Shown one piece after another: positions 1 to 5,855 of a stretch of 7,576 nt of DNA (its first letter is position 1; every line of letters starts with the position of its first letter). The DNA lies in NCBI GenBank assembly GCA_028713875.1, contig JAQTNM010000072.1, positions 1-7,576 on the forward strand, read 5' to 3'. A model generated the notes under the pieces. That model worked only from the letters and a program-made list of their open reading frames with translations. It was not told the origin of the DNA and did not search any database. Source of the DNA: Candidatus Omnitrophota bacterium. Lineage in GTDB: Bacteria; Omnitrophota; Gorgyraeia; Gygaellales; Profunditerraquicolaceae. Made by a program: the position numbers and the translations under genes.

Positions 1-1
1 G

Positions 2-142
2 CTCAGGTCCGACCTGGAAAGCCAGAAAGAAATACGCTCAAGCCTGGAGAATAAAATTGCGCAGGTCCAGAATGACGCAAACAATGTCCAGGCGCAGTTA
101 AAAGAATTGAAACCAAGAAAACAGCGCTTGAAAACAGGTTGA
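2..142 (+). CDS. N-terminal-side coiled-coil fragment of the first gene (5' end outside window; frame ends at TGA 140-142)
   Basis: Reading from base 2 gives an uninterrupted, highly charged helical sequence rich in E, K, Q, N and L, beginning LRSDLESQKEIRSSLENK. It ends at TGA 140-142. Hydrophobic residues I, V, A, V, L, L alternate 3 and 4 apart, which is the heptad pattern of a coiled coil. The same heptad series continues in the next frame (about 112 onward) if one base is added near 110-112. This fragment and the reading frame that ends at 531 are therefore probably one gene with a one-base deletion or sequence error. The 5' end lies outside the window, so any signal peptide or membrane anchor cannot be seen. 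The function is unknown; a long periplasmic or envelope coiled coil is only a guess. Confidence 0.6.
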   Translation, partial: LRSDLESQKEIRSSLENKIAQVQNDANNVQAQLKELKPRKQRLKTG

Positions 143-531
143 AAGAACTTGAAGGCGCTCCCGGTGCCCCCGGGGCAAAACCTATGGGCGTGGAACTGGG
201 CAAGATCGTAGTCACTCCGGAGACAGGTAAGGGGCCTGCTGCGCCGCAGCCGGCACAACCTGCCACGAAAGGCAATAATTTTGCCGCGGTCCCTGCTTTA
301 ACAGGAAAGATTATAGTTGTAAACAAGGATTATAATTTTGTGGTAATAAATTTAGGCGCCAGTGACGGCGTATCCGTGGGCGAGGTATTCTCGGTTTCCC
401 GCAAGGATAAATACATCGGCGATATCAAAGTAGAAAAGGTCCACGATACGATGTCTGCGGCCGGATTCGTCTCCGCGGATTTAAAAAATAAATTCAGCGA
501 AGGTGACAGGGTTGTTTTAAAGACTAAATGA
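139..531 (+). CDS. Hypothetical protein, C-terminal part: coiled coil, Gly/Pro/Ala linker and small beta-domain (partial; frameshifted upstream)
   Basis: The frame ending at TGA 529-531 is open from 76. The first usable start is TTG 139, but the coding sequence almost certainly continues upstream across a frameshift (KKTALENRLKELE is encoded from about 115). After the coiled coil comes a short collagen-like GAPGAPGAKP stretch. A Pro/Ala-rich linker with PAAPQPAQPA follows. The last 75 or so residues are rich in beta-strand-forming residues (GKIIVVNKDYNFVVINLG, then GVSVGEVFSVSR, then GDRVVLK). The pattern 'G.I..v....vvin.G...GV..G..f.V.R....iG.i.V..v' resembles the small barrel of FlgT C-terminal-like envelope proteins. 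That is a resemblance by eye, not a family assignment. The stop overlaps the aroA start (ATGA 528-531), so the two are probably co-translated. TTG 139 has no convincing Shine-Dalgarno and should not be taken as the native start. Confidence 0.65.
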   Translation: MKELEGAPGAPGAKPMGVELGKIVVTPETGKGPAAPQPAQPATKGNNFAAVPALTGKIIVVNKDYNFVVINLGASDGVSVGEVFSVSRKDKYIGDIKVEKVHDTMSAAGFVSADLKNKFSEGDRVVLKTK

Positions 532-1856
532 GGTCACTTTCAATTAATGGAACAGCAGGCCTCAGGGGCAAAATTGCGCTGCCCGCAGATAAATCCATAG
601 CCCACCGCGCAATAATAATCAGCGCCCTGGCTTGCGGCAAGACCGTAATCAGTAATTTTCCCGCCAATCAGGATTGTCTATCCACCTTAAAAGCATTTAA
701 AAAGCTCGGCATAAAAATAACCCGGGATAGCCGGGGCGTAGTTACCGTATCCGGAAAGGGCCTGCGCGGGTTGAAGAGGCCCGGGAGCCCTATATCTGCA
801 GGCGAATCCGGGACTACTTTAAGGCTTATTGCCGGCGTATTGGCAGGGCAGAAATTTTCAAGTAAACTTGTCGCCGCAAAATCACTTTCCAGGAGGCCGA
901 TGCTGCGGCTGAATCTGCCGCTAAGGATGATGGGCGCCAGGATAAGCGCAAAGCGAAAAACTCAAAATGCAAAATTAGAAGAATACCCGCCCCTGGCCAT
1001 TGCCCCGGCTGATCTAAAAGCCATTACTTATAAAATGCCAGTGCCTTCAGCCCAGGTAAAATCCGCCATACTGCTGGCCGCACTTTATGCCCGCGGAACT
1101 ACCAGGGTCATAGAGCCGGTAAAGAGCCGCGACCATACCGAGCGCATGCTTAAGGCATTTAACTCAGGTATAAAAGTGCAGGGGAATAATATAGTTATGA
1201 AAGGCGGATGTACCTTGGTTTCTCCCGGCAGGATATATGTGCCCGGAGACATATCTTCGGCTGCTTTTTTTATCGCGGCAGCAACAATTATTCCCGGTTC
1301 CCGTCTGACAATAAAAAATCTGGGCCTGAATCCTTCGCGCGCAGGCATAATCAATGTTTTAAAACGGATGGGCGCTGATATAGGCGTGCGTAGATCCGCA
1401 GGAAGCGCCACGGAGCCTGCGGGCGAGGTAACCATCAAAAACAGCAGGCTAAAAGGCACGGCGATCAAGAGAGAAGAGATCCCCTCTTTAATAGATGAGC
1501 TGCCGGTTTTAATGGTTGTTGCCTGTTTGGCTGAAGGCAGGAGCATATTTGAGGGGGCCGCAGAGTTGCGCGTCAAGGAGACCGACCGCATAAGATCAAT
1601 GCAGGAAAATTTAAAGAAGATGGGCGCGCATATCAGAGTGGAAAGAGCCGGTAAAACCGAGAATATTATCATAGAAGGCGGCAAAAAACTTAAAGGAACA
1701 AAAGTAAAGAGTTTCTCCGACCACCGCACGGCAATGAGCATGGTGATTGCCGGCCTGGCTGCTTCAGGGACCACTTCAATAGACGACATAAGCTGTATCA
1801 ATAAGTCCTTCCCGGATTTCTTAAACATTTTGAAACCACTTTTGCGTAAAAAATAA
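528..1856 (+). CDS. aroA: 3-phosphoshikimate 1-carboxyvinyltransferase (EPSP synthase)
   Basis: This enzyme transfers the enolpyruvyl group of PEP to shikimate-3-phosphate, the sixth step of the cytoplasmic shikimate pathway to chorismate and aromatic amino acids. The 442-residue frame is complete and of normal length for the family (about 420-450). Family motifs appear in order: PADKSIAHR (K22, S23, R27, substrate binding), GESGTTLRL (92-100, the PEP loop, equivalent to GNAGTAMRP), SRRPM (121-125), PSAQVKSAILL (173-183), SRDHTERM (200-207), PGDISSAAFF (239-248), LIDELPVL (321-328, with the catalytic Asp at 323), RVKETDRI (348-355) and FSDHRTAM (396-403). NKSFP near 425-429 supplies the late conserved Lys. 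The loop Asn of the E. coli enzyme is Glu here, as in several bacterial and archaeal relatives. An A-rich insertion (residues about 142-152) lies in a variable loop and leaves the catalytic motifs intact. ATG 528 overlaps the upstream stop. Confidence 0.97.
   Translation: MRSLSINGTAGLRGKIALPADKSIAHRAIIISALACGKTVISNFPANQDCLSTLKAFKKLGIKITRDSRGVVTVSGKGLRGLKRPGSPISAGESGTTLRLIAGVLAGQKFSSKLVAAKSLSRRPMLRLNLPLRMMGARISAKRKTQNAKLEEYPPLAIAPADLKAITYKMPVPSAQVKSAILLAALYARGTTRVIEPVKSRDHTERMLKAFNSGIKVQGNNIVMKGGCTLVSPGRIYVPGDISSAAFFIAAATIIPGSRLTIKNLGLNPSRAGIINVLKRMGADIGVRRSAGSATEPAGEVTIKNSRLKGTAIKREEIPSLIDELPVLMVVACLAEGRSIFEGAAELRVKETDRIRSMQENLKKMGAHIRVERAGKTENIIIEGGKKLKGTKVKSFSDHRTAMSMVIAGLAASGTTSIDDISCINKSFPDFLNILKPLLRKK
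953..980 (+). repeat. Short A-rich AACTCAAAATGCAAAATTA-type insertion inside aroA
   Basis: A 28-base A-rich stretch with almost no T contains CAAAATGCAAAATT and stands out from the GC-balanced sequence around it. It encodes KRKTQNAKLEE in frame, between the conserved MGARI helix end and the PPLAI strand, where most EPSP synthases have only a short loop. Similar CAAAATGCAAAA strings occur as dispersed short repeats in some candidate-phylum genomes; that point is from memory and untested here. Confidence 0.4.
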
Positions 1857-1895
1857 AAATATAAAACTCTTCTTAGCTAACAATAGGAGGGCGTA

Positions 1896-3374
1896 ATGCA
1901 TAAATTAAAACAGCTCATTTCTTTTTTGGCTTTTTTCGTGGCTTTCCCTTCTTTTCTCTTTGCCGCCGATGAATCCATCACCGTTACCACCTATTATCCA
2001 TCTCCGTATGGAGTCTACCGTGAGATGAGGGCCCAGCGCATGGCAGTTGGGGATAATTACGTCCAGGGAAGCTCTTACTGCTGGGATGGCACCTGCACTA
2101 CTACCATCAATGCCGATGCCGACCTGGTGGTTGAGGGGAATGTCGGCATTGGGACGACAAACCCGGTAACGAAGTTGGACGTCCGGGAAAGCGGTAATCA
2201 AATTAATATAGATGCAGATGGAACGGGAACAAACTATTCTGGATATCCTCTGACGTTAAATCGTTCAGGGAGCAGCGCAGATGGTACACTAATGCACGGC
2301 GCTTACGTAGATAACGCAACTTATTATTGGGGACAAACACATAGTTCGTTTGGTTCCAGAGGGGTTAATTTTAGCTACGGTACCGGAATCAGTTTTTATG
2401 CGGATAGCGTGAGCACAACAAAAAATAGTTCGTTTACTCCGGCAGAAAGGATGCGTATAACTAACGCCGGCAACGTCGGCATCGGGACGACGAACCCAGT
2501 TGCTCAATTGCAAGTTCACGGCGCTGGAGGTGCTACGAACCAAATAAGAGTTTCCAATACTACTACTGGATACGGCGTTGACATATCAGGGCAAACAACC
2601 GGGGGTTTAATTAATGTAAGGAATGCCGCTGGTACTTCTGTCATCAATATTGATGCTAATTCTAGCGCGAATTCTTTCTTCAATACCGGCGGCAACGTCG
2701 GCATCGGTACGGCTAGCCCCCTTGCGAAATTGAATATATACGGAACGATGTCGACTGGGTTGGAAACCGGATTGATGCTTACCAATACATCTGGAAAGAG
2801 TTGGCTTATTCATTCGGGTGTCCAGGGTACCAGTCATAATTATCTTGGCATAAGTGACTACACCGATGATCCTTTGACATCTCCGAAGTTGGTGATTACA
2901 AATGGCGGTAGCGTCGGCATCGGGACGACCAGCCCATCCAGTTTCAAACTACAAATAGCTGGTAATGTCGGTCCAAACACCGACAATACCTACGACTTGG
3001 GCTCAAGCAGTTATAGATGGAGGTATATTTATAGCCCCAATGTCTTACAGACTTCTGATGCCAGGGAAAAGACCAACATCATTGATACTCCTTTAGGCTT
3101 AGATTTCATCATGCACCTGAGGCCTGTGCAGTATAACTGGATCAAGAACGATGACGGTAAACTCCAGGGTATTATTGCCCAGGAACTGGAAGCGGCGCTC
3201 AAAGAGAAAGGCACAGAATTTTCCGGGTTGCATTATGACCAAAAAACCGACACCTATAGCCTTGCCTATACCGAATTCATCGCGCCTCTGATTAAGGCAG
3301 TGCAGGAGCAGCAGGGAGAGATAGAGGTCCTCAAGGCAAAAATAGCCGGGTTAGAGGCTAGGTTTGCAAAATAA
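1896..3374 (+). CDS. Secreted fibre-like protein with GxVGIGTTxP repeats and C-terminal Peptidase_S74 intramolecular chaperone domain
   Basis: This is a predicted exported 492-residue protein. ATG 1896 follows AGGAGG at 1885-1890 with a 5-base spacer. A Sec signal peptide covers about residues 1-23 (K3/K5, a Phe-rich core, cleavage probably LFA|A). Next come a conserved TTYYPSPYGVYREMRA block (31-46), a YCWDGTC pair of cysteines (C62, C67), and four GxVGIGTTxP units starting at residues 81, 192, 266 and 338. A DLGSSSYRWRYIY segment, typical of phage tail-fibre proteins, precedes the final domain. From S387 the sequence matches the endosialidase-type chaperone (Peptidase_S74): SDAREKTNI, LRPVQYNW, GIIAQEL, then a terminal coiled coil with AVQEQQGEIEVLKAKI. 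In characterised members this domain trimerises the fibre and cuts itself off just before the Ser of SD-x-R-x-K; both S387 and K392 are present. Release of a 106-residue C-terminal piece is inferred. No phage genes are nearby, so a cell-surface or secreted fibre is the likelier role. Its ligand is unknown. Confidence 0.85.
   Translation: MHKLKQLISFLAFFVAFPSFLFAADESITVTTYYPSPYGVYREMRAQRMAVGDNYVQGSSYCWDGTCTTTINADADLVVEGNVGIGTTNPVTKLDVRESGNQINIDADGTGTNYSGYPLTLNRSGSSADGTLMHGAYVDNATYYWGQTHSSFGSRGVNFSYGTGISFYADSVSTTKNSSFTPAERMRITNAGNVGIGTTNPVAQLQVHGAGGATNQIRVSNTTTGYGVDISGQTTGGLINVRNAAGTSVINIDANSSANSFFNTGGNVGIGTASPLAKLNIYGTMSTGLETGLMLTNTSGKSWLIHSGVQGTSHNYLGISDYTDDPLTSPKLVITNGGSVGIGTTSPSSFKLQIAGNVGPNTDNTYDLGSSSYRWRYIYSPNVLQTSDAREKTNIIDTPLGLDFIMHLRPVQYNWIKNDDGKLQGIIAQELEAALKEKGTEFSGLHYDQKTDTYSLAYTEFIAPLIKAVQEQQGEIEVLKAKIAGLEARFAK
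2136..2936 (+). repeat. Four dispersed 30-base repeats encoding GxVGIGTTxP
   Basis: Units lie at 2136-2165, 2469-2498, 2691-2720 and 2907-2936, giving spacings of 333, 222 and 216 bases. The core GTCGGCATCGGGACGAC is identical in units 2 and 4 and differs by one base in unit 1. Unit 3 is more diverged (GGT for GGG, then ACGGCT). The sequence between units shows little similarity beyond a following short hydrophobic strand (KLDV, QLQV, KLNI, KLQI). In the protein these are probably successive turns of a repetitive trimeric fibre. Confidence 0.85.
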
Positions 3375-3420
3375 TGAGGCAATCGGCGAACTAAGCAAGT
3401 GATTAAATGTAACTTTTTAT

Positions 3421-3449
3421 TTGACATAAGGTTTAATGTCTGATAGAAT
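3421..3449 (+). promoter_or_regulatory. Near-consensus sigma70-type promoter for the mreB operon
   Basis: TTGACA at 3421-3426 is a perfect -35 box. It is followed by a 17-base spacer and TAGAAT at 3444-3449, which matches five of six positions of the -10 box. The 20 bases before it (3401-3420) are AT-rich and could act as an UP element. Transcription would start near 3455-3457, about 60 bases before the mreB start at 3517. The placement between the fibre gene stop and mreB makes functional sense. Confidence 0.72.
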
Positions 3450-3464
3450 TCCCCATAGTGCCAA

Positions 3465-3487
3465 AAGCCTGCCTAACCGGCAGGTTT
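3465..3487 (+). promoter_or_regulatory. Leader hairpin in the mreB 5' untranslated region
   Basis: AAGCCTGCC (3465-3473) pairs with GGCAGGTTT (3479-3487) around a TAACC loop. The stem is 9 pairs including one G-U. It lies just downstream of the predicted transcription start and 18 bases before the Shine-Dalgarno site. Only three T follow the stem, so it is a poor intrinsic terminator. It is more likely a 5' mRNA-stabilising or regulatory hairpin, or a short dispersed palindrome. Confidence 0.5.
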
Positions 3488-3505
3488 ACGTATCAATAGC
3501 TGCGC

Positions 3506-3511
3506 AGGGAG
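3506..3511 (+). promoter_or_regulatory. Shine-Dalgarno AGGGAG that fixes the mreB start at ATG 3517
   Basis: AGGGAG lies 5 bases before ATG 3517. The longer alternative start, ATG 3436, falls inside the spacer of the predicted promoter and would not be on the transcript made from it. Confidence 0.7.
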
Positions 3512-3516
3512 AAAAA

Positions 3517-4599
3517 ATGGTGAAATTAAAGGAAATCCAGGGCATATTCAAGGCAATTATTAATTATATCCAGAGTCTTCTTTCCAATGATATAGGTATA
3601 GACCTGGGCACAGCCACGACTTTGGTTTATGTTAAAGGAGAAGGTATCGTAGTTACCGAACCTTCAGTAGTAGCTATTGAGCGGGGCACCTCAAGGGTCC
3701 TTGCGGTAGGCAGCGAAGCCAAGCGTATGCTTGGCCGCACTCCCGGCAATATCATTGCCATAAGGCCGATGAAAGACGGAGTCATCACTGATTTTGAGAT
3801 TACGGAGGCGATGCTGCGTTACTTTATAAGGAGCGTACGCAGGCGCAGGCTGCAGCTGAATCCGCGCATCGTTATCGCCATACCTTCCGGCATTACGGAA
3901 GTAGAAAAACGCGCGGTCAAAGAATCTGCCGAACGCGCAGGCGCAAGGGAAGTATTTCTGATTGAAGAACCGGTGGCTGCGGCCATCGGCGTGGGCCTGC
4001 CCATACAGGAACCGGTGGGTAATATGATCATAGATATAGGAGGAGGCACTACCGAGATCGCGGTCATCTCTCTGGCAGGCATTGTTTTTTCCAAGTCCAT
4101 ACGCATCGGCGGCGATGAAATGGATGACGCCGTCATTGAATACCTTAAGAAGACCTATAATCTTATGATCGGCGAACGCACTGCCGAAGACATAAAGATA
4201 AAGGTCGGTTCAGCCTATCCGCTGGAAGAAGAAACTACCTTGGAAGTAAAGGGGAGGGATCTTGTGGCAGGCCTGCCTAAAACCGTGACTATATCTTCCG
4301 AAGAAATACGCGAGGCATTGCAGGAACCTTTGCGCGCCATATTGGAGGCAACCAAGATAGCCCTGGAAAGGACGCCTCCGGAATTAGCCGCGGATTTGAT
4401 TGAACACGGCATTGTTATGGCCGGCGGCGGCTCGTTATTAAGAGGTATGGATAAACTAGTCGCCGAAGAGACCGGGCTGCCCGTGCATGTCGCAGATGAT
4501 CCCCTGACTGCCGTCGCTAACGGCACAGGCAAGGTCCTGGATGAGATACGTTATTTAAAGAAAGTCACCGTTGCGATAAAGTCCGAAACGCACGCCTAA
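3517..4599 (+). CDS. mreB: Rod shape-determining protein MreB (actin-like filament)
   Basis: MreB is an actin-fold ATPase that polymerises on the inner face of the cytoplasmic membrane and directs the elongasome during lateral wall growth. From ATG 3517 the protein has 360 residues, slightly longer than the usual 330-350. Actin-family motifs are intact: phosphate-1 DLGTATTLVY (from D29), the connecting segment LIEEPVAAAIG (about 148-158), phosphate-2 DIGGGTTEIAVI (from D173) and the adenosine motif GIVMAGGGSLLRG (about 298-310). An extra stretch of about 20 residues before NDIGIDLG, KEIQGIFKAIINYIQSLL, looks like an amphipathic membrane-binding helix and accounts for the extra length. A 27-residue upstream extension from ATG 3436 is open in frame but is rejected because of the promoter and Shine-Dalgarno positions. 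The gene heads the mreB-mreC-mreD-mrdA cluster. Confidence 0.96.
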   Translation: MVKLKEIQGIFKAIINYIQSLLSNDIGIDLGTATTLVYVKGEGIVVTEPSVVAIERGTSRVLAVGSEAKRMLGRTPGNIIAIRPMKDGVITDFEITEAMLRYFIRSVRRRRLQLNPRIVIAIPSGITEVEKRAVKESAERAGAREVFLIEEPVAAAIGVGLPIQEPVGNMIIDIGGGTTEIAVISLAGIVFSKSIRIGGDEMDDAVIEYLKKTYNLMIGERTAEDIKIKVGSAYPLEEETTLEVKGRDLVAGLPKTVTISSEEIREALQEPLRAILEATKIALERTPPELAADLIEHGIVMAGGGSLLRGMDKLVAEETGLPVHVADDPLTAVANGTGKVLDEIRYLKKVTVAIKSETHA

Positions 4600-4620
4600 A
4601 AGCCCCGAAGCCCATAAGAT

Positions 4621-5394
4621 GTGTTTAAGCTTACACGCAAGAACCTAACCTACGCTGTTGTCAGCATCCTCGCTGTTTTTTTATTTTCCGGTTTTATCCC
4701 CGCAGTAAGGCCCCTGGTTATAAATGTCCTCAAATCCCCCTTTAGCCTGTTAAGACTGGTAAAGCGCGAAGCCGCAGGGATTATTTTTTATCACCGGAAC
4801 ATGGCGGAAAACGAGCGGTTAACGAGGCAGATCGGTTTCCTGCGCTATAAGGTCAATTCCCTTTCGGAGTTATACCTGGAAAACAAGCGCCTGAGCAGCC
4901 TGCTTGCCTTAAAACAAAAATCAACTTTTAAAGTTACCGCAGCCAGGGTCATCGGCCGTTCCCCGGACAGCTGGTCATCAGCCGTTGTTATAGATAAAGG
5001 CAGCGCAAACGGCATAAGGGAAGGCGCGGTGGTAATAAATTATTTGGGTCTGGTCGGCAAAGTGGCGGAGGCCTCCGGCTCAACTGCCAAAGTTATACTC
5101 ATCAGCGATCCTAACTTAAGCATCTCCGCGATGGTCCAGCGCTCGCGCCAGGAAGGCCTTATCTCCGGGACGCTGGGCAGTTCTTTAATCATGAAGTATC
5201 TGCCGAAAGACGCCGATATCAAAGTCAACGACATAATCCTTACTTCCGGGCTGACCGATAATTTTCCCAAAGGCCTGATCATCGGGATGGTTACGGAAGT
5301 AGGCGATGAATTTTCCGGTTTGAGCCGTTATGCCATAGTTAAACCGGGAGTCAACCTTTCCAATATTGAAGAGGTCCTGGTAATCGCCCGATGA
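4621..5394 (+). CDS. mreC: Cell shape-determining protein MreC
   Basis: MreC is a bitopic inner-membrane protein whose periplasmic part scaffolds PBP2 and links it to MreB and MreD. The 257 residues show a short basic N-terminus, one membrane segment (about 11-30) and a coiled coil (about 58-95, with ENERLTRQIGFLRYKV and ENKRLSSLLALK). The MreC beta-domain follows, with ARVIGRSPDSWSS (108-120), VIDKGSANGIREGAVVI (123-139), GLVGKV (143-148), a Gln-Arg-Ser-Arg stretch followed by EGLISG (173-183) and LTSGLTDNFPKGL (207-219). The start is GTG 4621, 21 bases after the mreB stop. An in-frame TAA at 4615-4617 rules out anything further upstream, and no ATG lies near in frame. There is no clear Shine-Dalgarno, so initiation may depend on coupling to mreB. 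The 3' end overlaps mreD by ATGA. Confidence 0.95.
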   Translation: MFKLTRKNLTYAVVSILAVFLFSGFIPAVRPLVINVLKSPFSLLRLVKREAAGIIFYHRNMAENERLTRQIGFLRYKVNSLSELYLENKRLSSLLALKQKSTFKVTAARVIGRSPDSWSSAVVIDKGSANGIREGAVVINYLGLVGKVAEASGSTAKVILISDPNLSISAMVQRSRQEGLISGTLGSSLIMKYLPKDADIKVNDIILTSGLTDNFPKGLIIGMVTEVGDEFSGLSRYAIVKPGVNLSNIEEVLVIAR

Positions 5395-5855
5395 AAAGAA
5401 GCCGGATTTTCGCCCTCGTCCTTGCTGCCTGCATCCTGCAGGTTAGCGTAGTAAACTACTTTAAAGTCTTCGGCATAAAACCCGACCTTATCCTTATCAG
5501 CGTCGTATTGGCGGGTCTCTTCTGCGATCTAAAATTTGCCCTGGCCTTCAGCATTTTTGCCGGCGCATTCAAGGATATTTACGGCCTGGGAGGGTTCGGC
5601 ATTAACACCATCCTCTTGCCGCTCTGGAGTATTCTGGCCGCATATTCAGCCAGGCGTATATCAATTGATATTAATTTAACCCGGGCGCTGCTTGTGTTTG
5701 TGGCCGCATCCTTAAACGCCATTATCATGACGGTGTTTCTCTGGTATACGGGGGAGCCGGTTTCTTTCGGCATATTTATGCGCATTATTTTCCTGGATTC
5801 CCTGTATACGGCCCTGGTTTCGCTTGTGGCCTTTAAGGCGCTAAAGATAAAATGA
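5391..5855 (+). CDS. mreD: Rod shape-determining protein MreD
   Basis: MreD is a polytopic inner-membrane component of the elongasome that partners MreC. The 154 residues are almost wholly hydrophobic, with about five or six membrane segments (roughly 5-22, 32-48, 50-66, 69-86, 98-118 and 126-147). The length is close to the usual 160. The family is poorly conserved, but KPDLILISVV (30-39) and GAFKDIYGLGGFGIN (58-72), the counterpart of the G-x-x-x-D motif, fit MreD. The assignment is reinforced by its position between mreC and mrdA. ATG 5391 overlaps the mreC stop, and the stop at 5853-5855 overlaps the mrdA start. Both are ATGA overlaps typical of translational coupling. Confidence 0.92.
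   Translation: MKRSRIFALVLAACILQVSVVNYFKVFGIKPDLILISVVLAGLFCDLKFALAFSIFAGAFKDIYGLGGFGINTILLPLWSILAAYSARRISIDINLTRALLVFVAASLNAIIMTVFLWYTGEPVSFGIFMRIIFLDSLYTALVSLVAFKALKIK

Noticed and set aside
97..121. Programmed -1 frameshift site in the first gene
   Set aside because: TTAAAAG and AAGAAAAC do not form a proper X-XXY-YYZ heptamer in the needed frame, and I saw no downstream stimulatory stem. A simple indel is more economical.
1085..1828. Long minus-strand frame (247 codons) opposite aroA
   Set aside because: It is a shadow of the aroA codons. It has no recognisable domain, and the + strand frame carries every EPSP synthase motif.
1830..1865. Possible promoter before the fibre gene (TTGAAA 1830-1835 with TAAAAA, or TATAAA 1860-1865)
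   Set aside because: The boxes are weak or badly spaced (18 bases to a 4/6 match, 24 to the better one), and the AT richness of the gap makes chance matches likely. A promoter here remains possible.
2136..2936. CRISPR-like array
   Set aside because: The repeated units are in frame within a protein, irregularly spaced at 216-333 bases, and not palindromic.
1896..3374. Prophage tail-fibre gene
   Set aside because: It has a signal peptide, and no capsid, tail, lysis or integrase genes are nearby. The neighbours are aroA and the mre cluster.
3375..3420. Terminator after the fibre gene
   Set aside because: I could not find a stable GC-rich stem before the CTTTTTAT run near 3413-3420.
3436..3516. 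Longer mreB start at ATG 3436
   Set aside because: The ATG lies between the predicted -35 and -10 boxes, has no ribosome site, and the added residues are not MreB-like.
3819..4532. Two 105-codon minus-strand frames opposite mreB
   Set aside because: They are antisense shadows of mreB with low-complexity Ser/Ala/Pro composition and no motif.
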